Shown: piece by piece, positions 31,517 to 45,268 of the stretch
Layout of the letters: every line of letters starts with the position of its first letter
Position numbering within the stretch: position 1 is the first letter of the stretch
From: Lamellibrachia columna
Taxonomy: Eukaryota > Annelida > Polychaeta > Sabellida > Siboglinidae
DNA: 64,000 nucleotides
NCBI GenBank assembly: GCA_963662155.1
Contig: OY759263.1
Coordinates: forward strand, 4,911,390 to 4,975,389
Reading direction: 5' to 3'
Notes under the pieces: generated by a model
What the model saw: only the letters and a program-made list of their open reading frames with translations
The model's database searches: none
Told to the model about the DNA's origin: nothing
Program-made: the position numbers and the translations under genes

Positions 31517-31684
31517 CCACGTCAAGTGGATCAAGTAAGTGACTTAGGACAGGTCAAGTGGATGTAGTAAGTGACTAAGGACAGGTCAAGTGGATGTAGT
31601 AAGTGACTAAGGACAGGTCAGGTGGATGTAGTAAGTGACTATGGACAGGTCAAGTGGATGAAGTAAGTTACTATGGACAGGTCA
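31517..31684. repeat. 32-bp tandem repeat, about 5 copies
   Basis: Units of GTCAAGTGGATGTAGTAAGT plus GACTAAGGACAG. Copy-to-copy changes are few, for example AGGTGG for AAGTGG and CTATGG for CTAAGG. Confidence 0.9.
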
Positions 31685-31904
31685 ACACATCTCTTGTTTT
31701 AATAATATTTCATTACCATATGCAAAATGCTTTGAACACCTAGACGCGAGACTGCTAACTCATGTATAATGAATGGCAAGACAAAACCTTACTTTTTATG
31801 AGATACTGAATTATAAACATATTGCAGTGTCTAGTGGAACGAATCCCTGAACGGTGGGGGCATGATGGCTCCTGCTCTGTGTGATGCCCATCCAAATAAT
31901 GCTT

Positions 31905-32290
31905 TGTCAGTTAGTCATGTGTTTACATGTCACAACACAGTTGGTGTATTGAAAGCACTCGCCAGTTCAACAGTTAGATATGTGTTTACATGTTACAACA
32001 CAGTTGGTGTATTGAAGGCACTCGCCAGTTCAACAGTTAGTCATGTGTTTACATGTCACAACACAGTTGGTGTATTGAAAGCACTCGCCAGTTCAACAGT
32101 TAGATATGTGTTTACATGTTACAACACAGTTGGTGTATTGAAGGCACTCGCCAGTTCAACAGTTAATCATGTGTTTACATGTCACAACACAGTTGGTGTA
32201 TTGAAGGCACTCGCCAGTTCAACAGTCAGTCATGTGTTTACATGTTACAACACAGTTGGTGTATTGAAGGCACTCGCCAGTTCAACTTGT
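31905..32290. repeat. 63-bp minisatellite with dimer structure, 6 copies
   Basis: Units of CATGTGTTTACATGTCACAA through GTATTGAAAGCACTCGCCAG. Type A (GTCAT ... GTCAC ... GAAAG) alternates with type B (GATAT ... GTTAC ... GAAGG) in the order A-B-A-B, then two mixed units. The 126-bp dimer has therefore itself been duplicated. Since 63 is a multiple of three a frame stays open for 177 codons with a 21-residue repeat; this is not evidence of a gene. Confidence 0.92.
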
Positions 32291-32399
32291 TTGATTTTGC
32301 TTTCTGGTAGACAACATGGCTGTTATGTGGGGCTGTGCTGCTTATATTTAGTGTATTGGTCTGTGTTTCTCTGCCTCACAGCTGCCCTGTGTTAATGCA

Positions 32400-34635
32400 G
32401 CCAGTAATTATCTATTACTCAACATCAGATAAGATTAGGAAGGGCTCAGAAAGATGAATTGACAGCCACAGAGGGTTCATGCTGCCAACCACCTGGAGAA
32501 AGGCACAATGTCATGTTCATACTGGCAACCATCTGGAGAAAGTCGCAATGTAATTGAATGCAACTGGGTATGGTCACAATATCGTGTTTGTGTTAGTAAC
32601 TGATTACCTGTGGATGTCATGTGAGACTGCGTCTAGCATTTTTGTGCATTTATCTGCAAATATATATCATAGTTAATACAGAACAAAATAACAAGTTATC
32701 TTTAATAATTTTTTGGATTTGAGTAGCAGTTCTTCATTTGAGTCTACCCAATGTAGTTGCTCATACGCTGTATATCCACTTGTAATCTGTTGGAAGTTTG
32801 AATCTGTGGTTCTCGTGTTTTTTTCTTTTAACTGTTTGTTATGGTTCTCCTTTTTTCTGACTGTTTTTCCTTGTGTTCACCCATGGTGGTCTTCCTCCGG
32901 ATGTATTCCAGCGAGACATATTCTGTGTACTTTGTTAGCCAATTTCAACGCACATGGAAAATCTCTAACCTGTTCTAAGTAACATTCTCTCACCACCCAG
33001 TTTGCTTATCCCCCAGTATTTCGAATGAAGTCATTTAAACCTTGTTTGTTGCAATGAAGTAAATCGAGCTGTTTTGCTTAGCAGGATTAGTTGGCTGTGA
33101 TATCACGTAGTGTCAAAGTCTCTTCATTTGGCTAATGGTATACACACAAATGGTCCCTACTGGAAGGGATTCCATCCAATCTGCAGTGATCCCAGCCTCC
33201 CTCTGGCAACCAGTGCCATTGCTATGACAACCGGTGAGGTAACTGGCTTTGTCCATGTAAAATTCTGGCTAACCTGATTAGATTACAGGATTTATTAAAT
33301 CATTAATTCTCAGCATACGCCACCACTGGGTACACAGCTTGAGACAGCTTGTGACAACAGCTTTGTGATGTCTTTGTTTACAAACATCTGACACAGTGTA
33401 TGCTCCTATATAATCATCTGGCAGGGCATAGTCCAATACTCTGGCTTCTGCAAGCAGTCTTGAGTCAATGATGTGGCTAAAGTTTGATATTAAAGGCTTG
33501 CCCCAAAGGCCAGGCAACACTTAATGTAAACGTCTCTCACCTACACAGGATATTTTGTTGTGCGTGGAAAGACTTCTTCCATTGAAAATTATTTTTAATA
33601 ACATAACACAGAATTAATGATATAATCCTTGCAGTTTTTTTCCACAGAGGAATCGGCATGATTGATGAATAGATAACCTCAGGCTAGGGGTAGTAAATGT
33701 GACCTTTCTTATCAGCACAAAATCCTGTTTTGCTAGCTGATGTTTGGACCTCACTGTCTTTTTTGTTGCTTATGAAAACACTGTAAATTACAGTTAACCC
33801 AAACATTCTCCCAAATTATTACCAGATAAATCTGATCACTCTTTATAGAAATGGAAGTGTGGAGCTGCTGTTTGTTTGGGAAAACACTGATCGATTGGGG
33901 TAAATGTGGTAATAACGATGGACAGCTTAATAATTTGTGCATCAGCGTCTGTGTAAATCACACTGATGTCAGTGTGTGTGAACACGAAACTATTGATTCA
34001 CGTGAAACTAACTGGCATTTTATACGCAACCTTGTGCCATACACGATTATTGCTTTTATTCTCATGTAGATGATATAAAAACGTCAATTTGAGTGGCACT
34101 TAATCTGCACCGACAGCCGGCCATGTCCATGGCTGGCCAGGCACTGGTTGGGGAATAGGGAGTGATATTATATTGTGCTAAAAATCAGTGTCATTATGCA
34201 CAGACTGGCCGCCCCGCTCTAGCTGCTATTGATTTCTGGGCGACATTGGCTTGTTTGGATCAGTGTCTCGCACACTGTCAACTGCCAGAACAGGAGGGGG
34301 CAGCCTTCATTATGTCATGTCTCCAGTCTTGAATGCATTAGTAAGAGAGAGCGAGAGAGCTGGTCGCATTCACTAATCCATACTGGACTGTGGTGTTCGC
34401 ATTTACAAGAGGAATGCTACTTGAATGCTGTCTGTTGCCTCCCTGGAGGTTGGCTGGGATGAAGGATGTGGGTTGCTAGAGATGGCAGCTGACAGTCACT
34501 ATCTTGTGAAATGTAATAGTAAATATTACATTTGTAATCTTACACATATAAGTGGAATTTTTTTGCTTTATATGGTCGAATTAGTGGTTGTTTTTAAATA
34601 TACTCATGTTATGCATAATTAATATCAAATCCGTG
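32400..34635. other. No gene recognised
   Basis: Only short, unrelated open frames, with a tiny GAGAGAG tract near 34340. Nothing matches a protein family or repeat that I recognise. Confidence 0.4.
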
Positions 34636-36261
34636 TCAGTAATTTTTTACTGAATTACTTTAATTTTGTACTTGAGTAAAAGTAAAAGTAATTCACCTAA
34701 AAACTACTTGAGTAAAAGTAAAATTACTTTGTAAAAAAGTACTTGAGTAAAAAGTAAAACTACTTTTCAAAAGTACTTGAAGTAAAAGTACAACACTTAG
34801 AAATAACAACAAAATCATGAGTAATATTATATAAATTACACAACTTGCATCTGACAACTGTTTTGTAACCACTCTGCCTATAACAATGTGCTCCCAGACA
34901 GCCTTAGCTGATCAGTCGGTCATCCACCATTGAACACGGTGCTCACTTGGATGCTTGGAACATTACATTATCTTTAATGAGAGCTCACAACATCAAATAA
35001 TTTCAGTTAAATACAGAACTTAATTAATGAAGAGGCACAATCTGTCTTTTTATCGACCTGTTCCACTGAGGTATGGGAGGAGCTAGATTGTACAACAGGA
35101 TATGTATACGCAGGTGTGATTGTATCTGAGTAGGTAGAGGGTCAGTCCAGTACTAGTAGTAGCCTCTCAGTTAAACTGGTCAGAGGCAATACCACCTAGC
35201 ACAGCCCATAGTAAAATTAACAAAGACATTTGATGCCTAGCTGATGAAGCCATCTGGCTTGTGAACCCCCACCTTCTCATGTCTTCCCAGACAAGTCTTA
35301 TCAGCTCACACAAACATTGAAACAACACACTTTAGCAGCTAGCTGTGTTTGTTACCTGGTACCAGCTGGGGTTATAATTGATCAGAAGACAGACCAGTGC
35401 AACAGAGGAATGCTGTTTCTAATTGCAATTAAAAGTGACCTGTCAGGGCCCCTGTCCCTGTCTTTGTCTCTTTGATATTATTTATGGGTCAGCTTGAATA
35501 AGCCATTGTTGGGAAAAGATGCTGCCAAATGGCAGAGTATCAATTCTTTACTCTAAGTTATGTAGAGTAATCATTATTATGAATTTATTAAACATCTCAA
35601 TATGAATTTTATTCATGAAAGTAAAATGCTGTTTAATGCTGACGTAAGCTGGTATGGCCATTGCTGACAATGCCAATGGATGAAAACCGGTTCTCATCCA
35701 TGATGCACGTTCGCTCACGAATATCAGAATTATGTCAGTGTATGGGGATTATCAATACATTGTCGAAATTGCAAATTTTAATATTTATAATACGTATTGG
35801 AAACTTACTGATTAATAGTTTATATGGTGCAACGGAGACATTTGCATCGTGGTTTGAGATGGCGTTCAAGCGTTGTGTTCTCGAAGTGACATTTCATGTC
35901 AACGGCCTTGACTATGCTAATATTTGGCAAACTTCGTTCACTGATGTAGATATAAAACAGTGGTTGCGTCGATTTCCCGAAGAGAGGTTTGCATGCAAAT
36001 ATGATCGCGAACTGGCATGTGATTGAATGATATTAATAGCTTTTGGCCTGGCGACTATGAACAGTTTTTGAAATGTCGTTGATGGTGGAGCGCAACCGGC
36101 AGCAGCAGTTTCACAAAAAATGTAACGAAAATATATTGCGAAGTACATAAAAGTAATGGAGTAGAAAGTTGCGCTATTTTAGATAAAACTACTACGTTAC
36201 AAGTAAAAAATATTTAGTCAAAAAAATTCTACTACTTTTACTTCATTACATGCCAACCCTG
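34636..36261. mobile_element. hAT-like non-autonomous DNA transposon (probable)
   Basis: Both ends are built from many short ACTTGAGTAAAAGTA / AAGTAAAAGTA motifs: 34660-34800 on the plus strand, and 36150-36245 in inverted sense (CTACTACTTTTACTTCATTA). On the minus strand the right end begins CAGGGTTGGCATG at 36261, which fits the CAGGGTTGG start common in hAT superfamily termini. The left end is less clear, near 34636. A 121-codon open frame at 35661-36026 inside it matches nothing I know. No 8-bp target duplication could be confirmed. Confidence 0.6.
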
Positions 36262-39200
36262 TTACTGTAATTATATCATTATAATAGTATTACATGTATA
36301 ATGTGGGGGGAATTTAGGACAATTAATTAATAATTTTTTTTTCTCAATTCATATATGCTTGATTTTAGCTTACCTACCCTCTTTGGCCAGTAAGGCTGCT
36401 CATTTTTAGATAAGTGGAATTAGTGGATGAACAAATATGTTCACATTATTGATATGAAAAACCTAATCTGTGCAAGAATTATGCCATCACCATACGTAAT
36501 AACTGAAGGCATTGATTTTATCCGCGTCACATGTAGAGTAGGGTTTCTAGTAGCAATATCATCCCAATAAGATATCCTCCATTTACTGAGTGATTCTGGT
36601 CTGCTCTAGACAGCGTACTGTTATTACTTCGCAGCGCTAACATCTCAGGCCAGGATACTGAGAGTCGCCCTCATTTTGTTTCCAGGTAACGATGCCATAA
36701 TGGCGACTAATTGTGCCATTCAGGAAGGCATTTGGGAAATCTAAATGTCACATTTGTCATATTCTGTCTGCCAGTCGGCCTTCAGAATCATGAAAGATAT
36801 CTGCTACTTTGAAGGAAAAACTAACATATCTCTGGGAATATGATACAACATGTGTGGCGTGTTGACGATTGCACAGGATCTTTGAATGTGGTAGGTTAAC
36901 CCAGTGCCAGCCACCAGGCTCATATGAGTGCATAGAGGGACGTCACAGGTGATTAATCTTTGATTTGAACACCTTGGGTCAATTATTTAATATTTTTTTA
37001 TTTAATCTCATGTTTGTTTCAAATTACGGCAGAAATTATCGGGAAACCTGCTCAGAGAGATGTGAAAATAAAGAAATGGAATGCAAACCTAATGAAGTAT
37101 TCCATTGATGCCACACGCAAATGCATCTTGGGTACTAGCTCTAATTGAAAAGCCTGTAACAGATATTGGAAAATAACTAAATGTCATTTACACCCGTAAT
37201 GCCGCCTGTGGACAACAAATACTGCTGTGCCAGCCGGTTATATAACTCGTCTGTATTAGTGGCCAAGGCTGCTTTATTAATTAACACTCTGGTCAGCTGT
37301 AAGATCAATTTAGTGGCTGTTTACTGGTGTCTAGGTGGGTTCTGTGATTTTGCAACTGCTAGGCCTGGGTTATACCACCACTGTTGAGTGGGTGCAGATG
37401 GAAATAGAATACTTTACAAGATGCAGTGACTTGTCTTACATCTGATATCATATTATGGGATACCCAGAAGTAAACCAAAAATATGAGACATAAGCCAAAT
37501 ATTTGATATGAGACATAAGGCAAATCTTTGATATAAGATATAAGCCAAATCTTTGATATGAGATATAAGCCAAATCTTTGATATGCTAATATAATTAATA
37601 ATGTGAAACCAAGGTGTAAGCCGGTACGATCCCATTACATATTGTGAAATGTTGCCCCTGTTTGGGTAGGAATATTTTATTCACTAGACTCATTCGGGGT
37701 TCAATTTGTTATGCTTGGCCATGCACACATGCCAGATAAAATGCTGGGTTAGTTCCTGCCCTGGGCTGACTTTCAGACTTTCATTCTGTGCAGTCAGTCA
37801 GTTGTACACAAGTACAAATACATCGATAAGTGAATAAAATAAGGTTTTTCAGCATCAATTATTTCCCCTCCAATAAATTTTTTTTATGTGCAGCAGTAAA
37901 ATATCTTTTATTTGTAAAACTGTTACATATGTCGGCCAGTGCCTTACCCATATTTCTGTGCAAGGCGGTCATCACAGAATGCCCTGCCTCACCAGTCTGT
38001 GTTTCCTGTGTAGTTATTGATTAGGTGAAGTTGTACAATTAATGAATGAGACCAACCTTAGAGGGTGTGAGTGAGATTGAATCTGGCCTGGTAATCTGCT
38101 TACTACCTTGTGAGAAACTGCAGGTAACACCATACAGTGGTCTCTGCGTGAGACCATACAATGGTCTCCGCTTGAGACCATACAATGCAGTGTAACAGCT
38201 CCCGGACTCAGGATCAAGGGGTGATCCAATCTAATAACAAAGCCTGCTAATTTAAGAGCATTACCATGTAAGTCTGTTTATTTAACACTTTAATATTAAA
38301 ACCAGTTTAGAATTGGCTGAAATTAGTGACCTGTTTGATGTTGTGGTGAGTTTTCATGTGTAGCGTTTTACCTGGATTGTCATTGTGTGATGTTGTTTTA
38401 GCGGGTTGGCTTCTGTTTATCTTTTATAGTCATATAACAAAAGGTGACAATATTATTAGATTACCTGTGCAGCATGTGCTTGCAATTATAGTGCTTGTCT
38501 TGCATGAACACCAATACAGTAGACATGTGACATTCACTTGTATCTTTTAATGATGTTGTGTGTTTGTATGGGTGCATATGGGTCACACCATCATCAACTG
38601 GTAATCTTCTGCTGACTATGAATATAATAATTGGCAATTTAACTGCCAATTTCTAATTAACACTTGCAGAGCACTGCTTATAATGTAGCAGGCCAAAGGT
38701 GCTGACTCTCAGAAACAGATCAATGTCTACAGATCATCATCATTATTGCTGATAAATAGAACTCATTTCTTTCTGCAAGAATTTGTAACGTAGGAGACAT
38801 TTCACTGTGATTGCAGGAAAAACAAAGCTAACTGATTGCACTTATACGTTTATGTAAGTAAGGTTTGAGACATTTAACAAGATAGATACAAATCACTAGA
38901 AATTATTTCTTTCAATAAACATTCATAAGACTGATGTCATTGAAAGATTAATCAAAAGGTGGAGGAATACAATGAATGAAATCCACCAGTAGCAGAGACA
39001 CAACACCTGAGGAAGAAGATTGATGACATTTCACGTTGTAACTGCAAATAAATAGAACTGATGGTATTCACAAGGTTGAAGACACATCTTTACGCCTGTA
39101 TTTAACAAACCTTTGCATGCAAGTGAGGTAGATAGACAGAGACACAGACAGACAAAGTCACATAGATAAACAAAGAGAGAGGCAGAGAGATATATTATAG

Positions 39201-42200
39201 AAAGAAGAGGTGAGAGATAGAGGGAAGATCAGGAGAGAGACAAACAGACAAAAACAGAAACAAAGAGTGTGCCAGTTAGTGACAAGTAATCACAGCCATG
39301 TTAGTGGACCACTGTGGAGTCATTAATTATGAAGGCCCAACATGCCACAGGCTCTACAGAATCCTCCTGCAGCAACAGTTTGACATTCCCTGTGTCAGTA
39401 TCACACCGGCATGGCACATAGCTCCTGTCTCTTCAGTCTCCATGGACCGTCTTGACATGCATCAAGTGCATTGTCATTTTTCTATCAGATTTTTGTCTTC
39501 TCAAGTTGGCCTGTGAAAAATGGCTGCATTGATGAGCTGAGAACCAAAGGGGTTGATACAGATTGACTGCACGTGCCTAACAGCTGCTCTTCTATGTCAT
39601 ATGTTGTTTAACAAGAATTTGGCCTATTGGCCCAGGTTTTTTGGACTGATGCTCACTCTGACACCAGTGTTATTGAAACCTTTACTCTAAAAAAATTAAT
39701 TCTGGTGTCTGCAAAATCATAGGCAAAGTAATCCTAGGCAAAATATTTAGCAAATTGAAATTTAAGAAGTGTTCTTTTTTCTTCTAATCCCAGGTGTATG
39801 TAGTCTGCACATAACCAACCTAGATTCTTCTGATCTGTCTGCATCAAGTTTTCAGTGGTTATTTGGAAGCAATGTTTTTGTGTGGTTACGAACCGTTGTT
39901 CAGGCATGTGATAGTTATATTTTTATTGGTAAATGAACTGCCTTCTTACAGTGATGTTCCAAGTTTTCACTCTTTCCCAAGAGAGCGCTGGTTTGATTTG
40001 TTGTTGTAGATTATTTTGTTCAGAGTTAACTGTGGTCCCAGTAGCCAGGAGTAGTCAAGATCAGACATGCTTGAAGACAGGTGAAGTCAGTATAATAGTT
40101 CAGTGATATTCAACTGCCATTCTCAACATAGCCAATGATTTATAACTGGCCTCTTTGTAATGCTACACTGTAATAGCTGGTTTGTAAGCCAAGTTTCTGC
40201 ACACATCCTTCTGATCTGCTTCAAGTGCTCTCAGTGGTAATGGAGAAATGATTTAGAAGTTCTGAGTCATTATGTAATTCATTTGTTACATTTTAAGTGT
40301 TAACAAAATGTTAATTTAAGTGTTAACAAAATATGGTATTGGCTGCTTTTTGCGAATCTGAGAATTAAAAAGTAAACTTAAAGTGTATTAAGTACTGTGA
40401 TAATTGTATTGTCCTGCGACACTGTTAGCACATATTGTACTGTCCTTTCAGGCTCATTTCATAAAAAATGGCAAATACGGACCAGCTCTATATACTATTA
40501 CGTAAAGGTTATTCACTCTTTCGCTAGGTACCCCATTTATCAATCAAAATAAACTCTTTCAATGATTTTAACAAAAGTATACAATCTTTTCTTAAATGAC
40601 TTAAATTAAACTGATCACTACATATTTTAACATCAACAAACCTGATTCAGGCTGAGCTCAATCACTGAGGAGGGAGTTTTAACAGAATCACAGATAACAA
40701 AATCAGCCAGTTTAATAGTAGAATCAAATATATTAGCTGGGACAGAATCATTCCCTGTTCAGTCATTTAATATAATCCTGTTGCTCTGGTCCGAAGTGAT
40801 ATTGTTAACGGTATTTTGATTCTCCTCTTTACCTGGAGAATGAACTATAATATGAATCGAAAGTGACTTTGTGAAGGATGCATGCCACGGCTGTGCATGT
40901 GTGCAGAGTCTGTGCCTAGCCTTGAGATTCCTCCCACCTTAGTCTGTGAATAGACTCACTTATTATCTCTCTAACCACTGTCATACCTAAGTGCTCTACT
41001 CCGCTGCCTGCGTCATGGCCACAAATGGCTCTAACAAACATATTACAAAGGGTGCCTTAACATGGACATCCAAAGGTGTGAGATGGTTAGGCAGCATCCC
41101 AGAGGCAGTTCCCTCTAAGCTGGCATGCAGTAGGACAATTGACCAAGGACCAGCCTTTGCATGTTGACCATGTTTGTTGGTTCCCGATGAGGCAGAGAAG
41201 ACGAAAGAGGTTAGGTAAGTGCTCCTTGGATAGATGATGAAGGTCGGAAAGGACAACTGCAAACCTAGAAAGTTGAGCTGCAGACTAGCTAAAAATATTT
41301 CATGACCAGCCATGTCTGTCTGTGTGCATTGTTTAGAGAATTCGTATATGTCTACAATTCTTTACAGAATCTTGTTACAATTGTATATGAGATCATGTTT
41401 TAGGTACTTATCAAAATGACACATTGTTTATTATTGACTATAATATTTTGCTGTTGTAAATTAATGTTAAATAACAGGCTTTCATCTTTGATTGTGATTT
41501 TACAAATGTGGTATAAAAGTTTTACATAATTTCTTCAGCTACAACCAACTGTGTATTGGAAACATGGAAATACAAATATGTTTCCTCCCTCACATCTCTA
41601 TACGACTTGATGAAATTGTAGATTGAACAAAATTGTAAAATTAATGATATCATTAAGGAAATAACTCGTAGTACTACTTTGTGGAGGTGGCCATGACAGG
41701 AATTGAACATTGTTGTAACAGGTATAAAACATAGGTGTTGAATTTCTTCAATTTAGACAACATACTTTTCATTAGGCAGTCGCACACAGAAGACATCCAG
41801 ACTTGTAGGCTGATTTCTTTCAGGTCTTTTCCTACAACGGATGATAGGCCCCAGTCATGCAAAGGCCGCACTGACAATGAGGGAATGATTGTGGTGTAGT
41901 TCTCTCCTGGAGCCTGTAATGTGCGATCTGTTCTAGGATGAGGGCCACCTGTGTCTTGCCCCCATCTAGTGCCTTGTCTGTCCTACACTTCTCATCCCTC
42001 TTGACCACACCAAATACTGGGTGACAGCAAGCACTGTTGATGGCAGGAAGTGATGTCCTTGTCAGTTTTGTCACCATGGCAACTCAGCATTTCATTTCCA
42101 TGGATGTTGATGGCAGTTTTGTCACCATGGCAACTCGATGTAGTTCAGAAGAAATACATTGAAAATTAATCAGACTGAAAAAATTTCTTTCATGGTTGAA

Positions 42201-43190
42201 ACAGTTATGTCCTATGTATTAGCATGGCTGGCAGAGTTTCTTTTGGTCAGATGAAGCTGCAGACATTGCCTCTCAAGCCCTCAGTCTGGTCAATCACAAC
42301 TTGGTTTTATAGAATGTGTTGGTTCTCCCAGTGTTTTGTTCCGTCTTCTTCTTCAGAATGACTGTGAGACTTCTTTGCATTTTGCATCATTCTCTTCATT
42401 CCAGGTTGTTGCAGCTGTGTTGATTTTGAAGGTAAATTACTACCTTTGAATGTGTTTCAGTTTCCAAGTCAGTCAATTTGTCCACTCATATTACATTGGG
42501 GTAAAATAAAAACTATCAGAATCTCTTCTGGCCATGTACAGTGTATACTTGCTAAAACGTTCACTAAACTATTCCTTCCATTTCAAGTCAAGAGATACTG
42601 TCTCAACATCTACATTTCCAAGATTATGCTATAATGGAATATAATGCCTTAATAACCGGTGGACCTTTTATCTGCTTTTGCTGTGTCTGTGAACATAATA
42701 ATATTATACAGTTCATAGCTTTACCTCATTCACCACTGAGCCTTTTCATCTGCTGGGCTCCTTCACTCCAGACTCCTGTTATCATGGTAATTGCTCCATC
42801 AGTGAAGCACCTGCCTCCTTCCACCCCTGACATTTACTTGTCCTGACTTATTAGCATCTTCTAGTCTTCCATGCTGTCCCTTATATATGTTGAATTAGAC
42901 TGCATTCTCTCCTCTGGGTTCTGTTTTTCCATTAATTGTTTGCTCTATGCATTATCACATCCTCATATTTGAGCCTAAAGCCATGATTATGAATTTCTTT
43001 GATAAACGTGCATTACCAAAAGTGGAGCCCATGAAGATTTACTGAGTACAGCTGGGATTTTGACAGCTTCTTACAAGGAACAGCTGCTGTGATACTGGGG
43101 GGGGGGGATTAAGGTGAGAAATATCAGCTTTAAATCTGGGAAGAGGCATGGTGTGCTTTGCGCTTAGCTTCTTGTGGATGATGGCTGCGG
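36262..43190. other. Seven kilobases with no gene recognised
   Basis: Unique-looking sequence with only short open frames. Points noted: an imperfect ATATGAGATATAAGCCAAAT repeat at about 37485-37580 (three to four copies), a purine-rich GACAGA/AGAGAG stretch at 39120-39270, a CTGAGGAAGAAGATTGATGA block at 39007 resembling mobile-element tails, and a 105-codon minus-strand frame at 40996-41313 of no recognised family. No exon chain was seen. Confidence 0.4.
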
Positions 43191-43194
43191 TTGA

Positions 43195-43324
43195 AGGCAT
43201 CTTTAAGGCAGATGCTAAGGTTGGTGGCATTTGGAAGATGGCTGAAGTTGGTGGCTTATGGAAGACGACTAAGGTTGGTAGCTTATAGAAGATGACTAAA
43301 GTTGGTGGCTTATTGAAGACGACT

Positions 43325-43394
<70 letters not shown>

Positions 43395-44990
43395 CTACTG
43401 GCCCAATCCATCTTTCATAAGTAATCTTTCATTGGCCATAGCCCTGTTAATCCCCCACAAGTAGTTGACCTTAATTAGCCATTTTTATAAGCCATTGACC
43501 TAAACCATCTTTTATAAGTCGTTGACTTTAGTCATCTTCTATAAACCACCAACCTTAGCCATCTTCCATATGCCACTAACTTTAGTTGTCTTCTATAAGC
43601 CACCAACCTAGTCGTTTTCCATAAGCCATCAAGCTTAGCCATCTTCCAAATGCCACCAACCTTAGTTGTCTTCTATAAGCCACCAACCTAGTCGTTTTCC
43701 ATAAGCCATCAACCTTAGTCATCTTCAGTAAGCCAGCTACTTTAGTTATTTTCCGTAAGCCACCAACCTTTGTCATCTTCTATATGCCACCAACCTTAGT
43801 AGTCATTTTCCATAAGCCACCAACTTTAGTCATCTTCAATAAGCCACCAGCCTTAGTCATTTTCCATAAGCCACCAACCTTAGCCATCTTCCATATGCCA
43901 CCATCCTTAGTTGTCTTCTATAAGCCACCAACCTAGTCGTTTTCCATAAGCTATCAACCTTAGTCATCTTCAGTAAGCCAGCTACTTTAGTAGTTATTTT
44001 CCATAAGCCACCAACCTTAGTCATCTTCTTTACGCCACCAATCTTAGTAGTCATTTTCCATAAGCCACCAACTTTAGTCGTCTTCAATAAGCCACCAACC
44101 TTAGTCATTTTCCATAATCCATCAACCTTAGTCATCTTCAGTAAGCCACCAACATTAGCTATTTTCTGTAAGCCACCAACCTTAGTCATCTTCTATACGC
44201 CACCAACCTTAGTAGTTATTTTCCATAAGCCACCAACTTTAGTCATCTTCAATAAGCCACCAACCTTAGTCATTTTCCATGAGCCACCAACCTTAGTCAT
44301 CTTCTATAAACCACCAACCTTAGCCATCTTCCATATGCCACCAACTTTAGTTGTCTTCTATAAGCCACCAACCTAGTCGTTTTCCATAAGCCATCAACCT
44401 TAGTCATCTTCAGTAAGCCAGCTACTTTAGTTATTTTCCGTAAGCCACCAACCTTTGTCATCTTCTATACGCCACCAACCTTAGTAGTCATTTTCCATAA
44501 GCCACCAACTTTAGTCATCTTCAATAAGCCACCAGCCTTAGTCATTTTCCATAAGCCACCAACCTTAGCCATCTTCCATATGCCACCATCCTTAGTTGTC
44601 TTCTATAAGCCACCAACCTAGTCGTTTTCCATAAGCTATCAACCTTAGTCATCTTCAGTAAGCCAGCTACTTTAGTCGTCTTCAATAAGCCACCAACCTT
44701 AGTCATTTTCCATAATCCATCAACCTTAGTCATCTTCAGTAAGCCACCAACATTAGCTATTTTCCATAAGCCACCAACCTTAGTCATCTTCTATACGCCA
44801 CCAACCTTAGTAGTTATTTTCCATAAGCCACCAACTTTAGTCATCTTCAATAAGCCACCAACCTTAGTCATTTTCCATGAGCCACCAACCTTAGTCATCT
44901 TCAATAAGCCACCAACTTTAGTCATCTTCTATAAGCCACCAACCATAGCCATCTTCCATAAGCCATCAACCTCGTCATCTTCTAAAAAAG
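43195..44990. repeat. Degenerate ~27-bp minisatellite with an inverted left arm
   Basis: From 43495 to 44990 the units read AAGCCACCAACCTTAGTCAT plus CTTCTAT, 27-30 bp, roughly 55 copies. A ~0.7-kb block is itself repeated: TTTAGTTATTTTCCG occurs at 43741 and again at 44426. At 43195-43325 the same units appear reverse-complemented (GAAGATGACTAAAGTTGGTG), so the array turns around across the (TA)n at 43328-43392. Confidence 0.9.
43328..43392. repeat. (TA)n microsatellite at the turn-around of the 27-bp array
   Basis: About 32 uninterrupted TA dinucleotides separate units in one orientation (left) from units in the other (right). Confidence 0.95.
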
Positions 44991-44997
44991 TCATATT

Positions 44998-45201
44998 TAA
45001 AAAAGTTAATGCTTCATAAACCAAAGTACTCTTTTACTAGAAATCTGTGAGTGGTGCATTAAGAGTTCCTTTACTGGAGGATACAATCCCATCCTCTCAC
45101 ATTCCACAATGTAACCTTTTCTCCTGAACTGCTACGTCACTATCCTACTTTTTTCCAGACAGCCTCGTTGCCATCAATCTTAGCCATCTTCCATATACCC
45201 C

Positions 45202-45268
<67 letters not shown>

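Noticed and set aside
31862..32395. 177-codon frame with a 21-residue repeat
   Set aside because: Product of the 63-bp array; the non-repeat tail matches no family that I recognise.
35661..36026. 121-codon frame as a possible host gene or transposase
   Set aside because: It lies inside the probable hAT-like element and shows no motif that I recognise, so no function is claimed.
40996..41313. 105-codon minus-strand frame, possibly an exon
   Set aside because: No family recognised, and no clear splice sites or neighbouring exons. Kept only as a note in the gene-free region.
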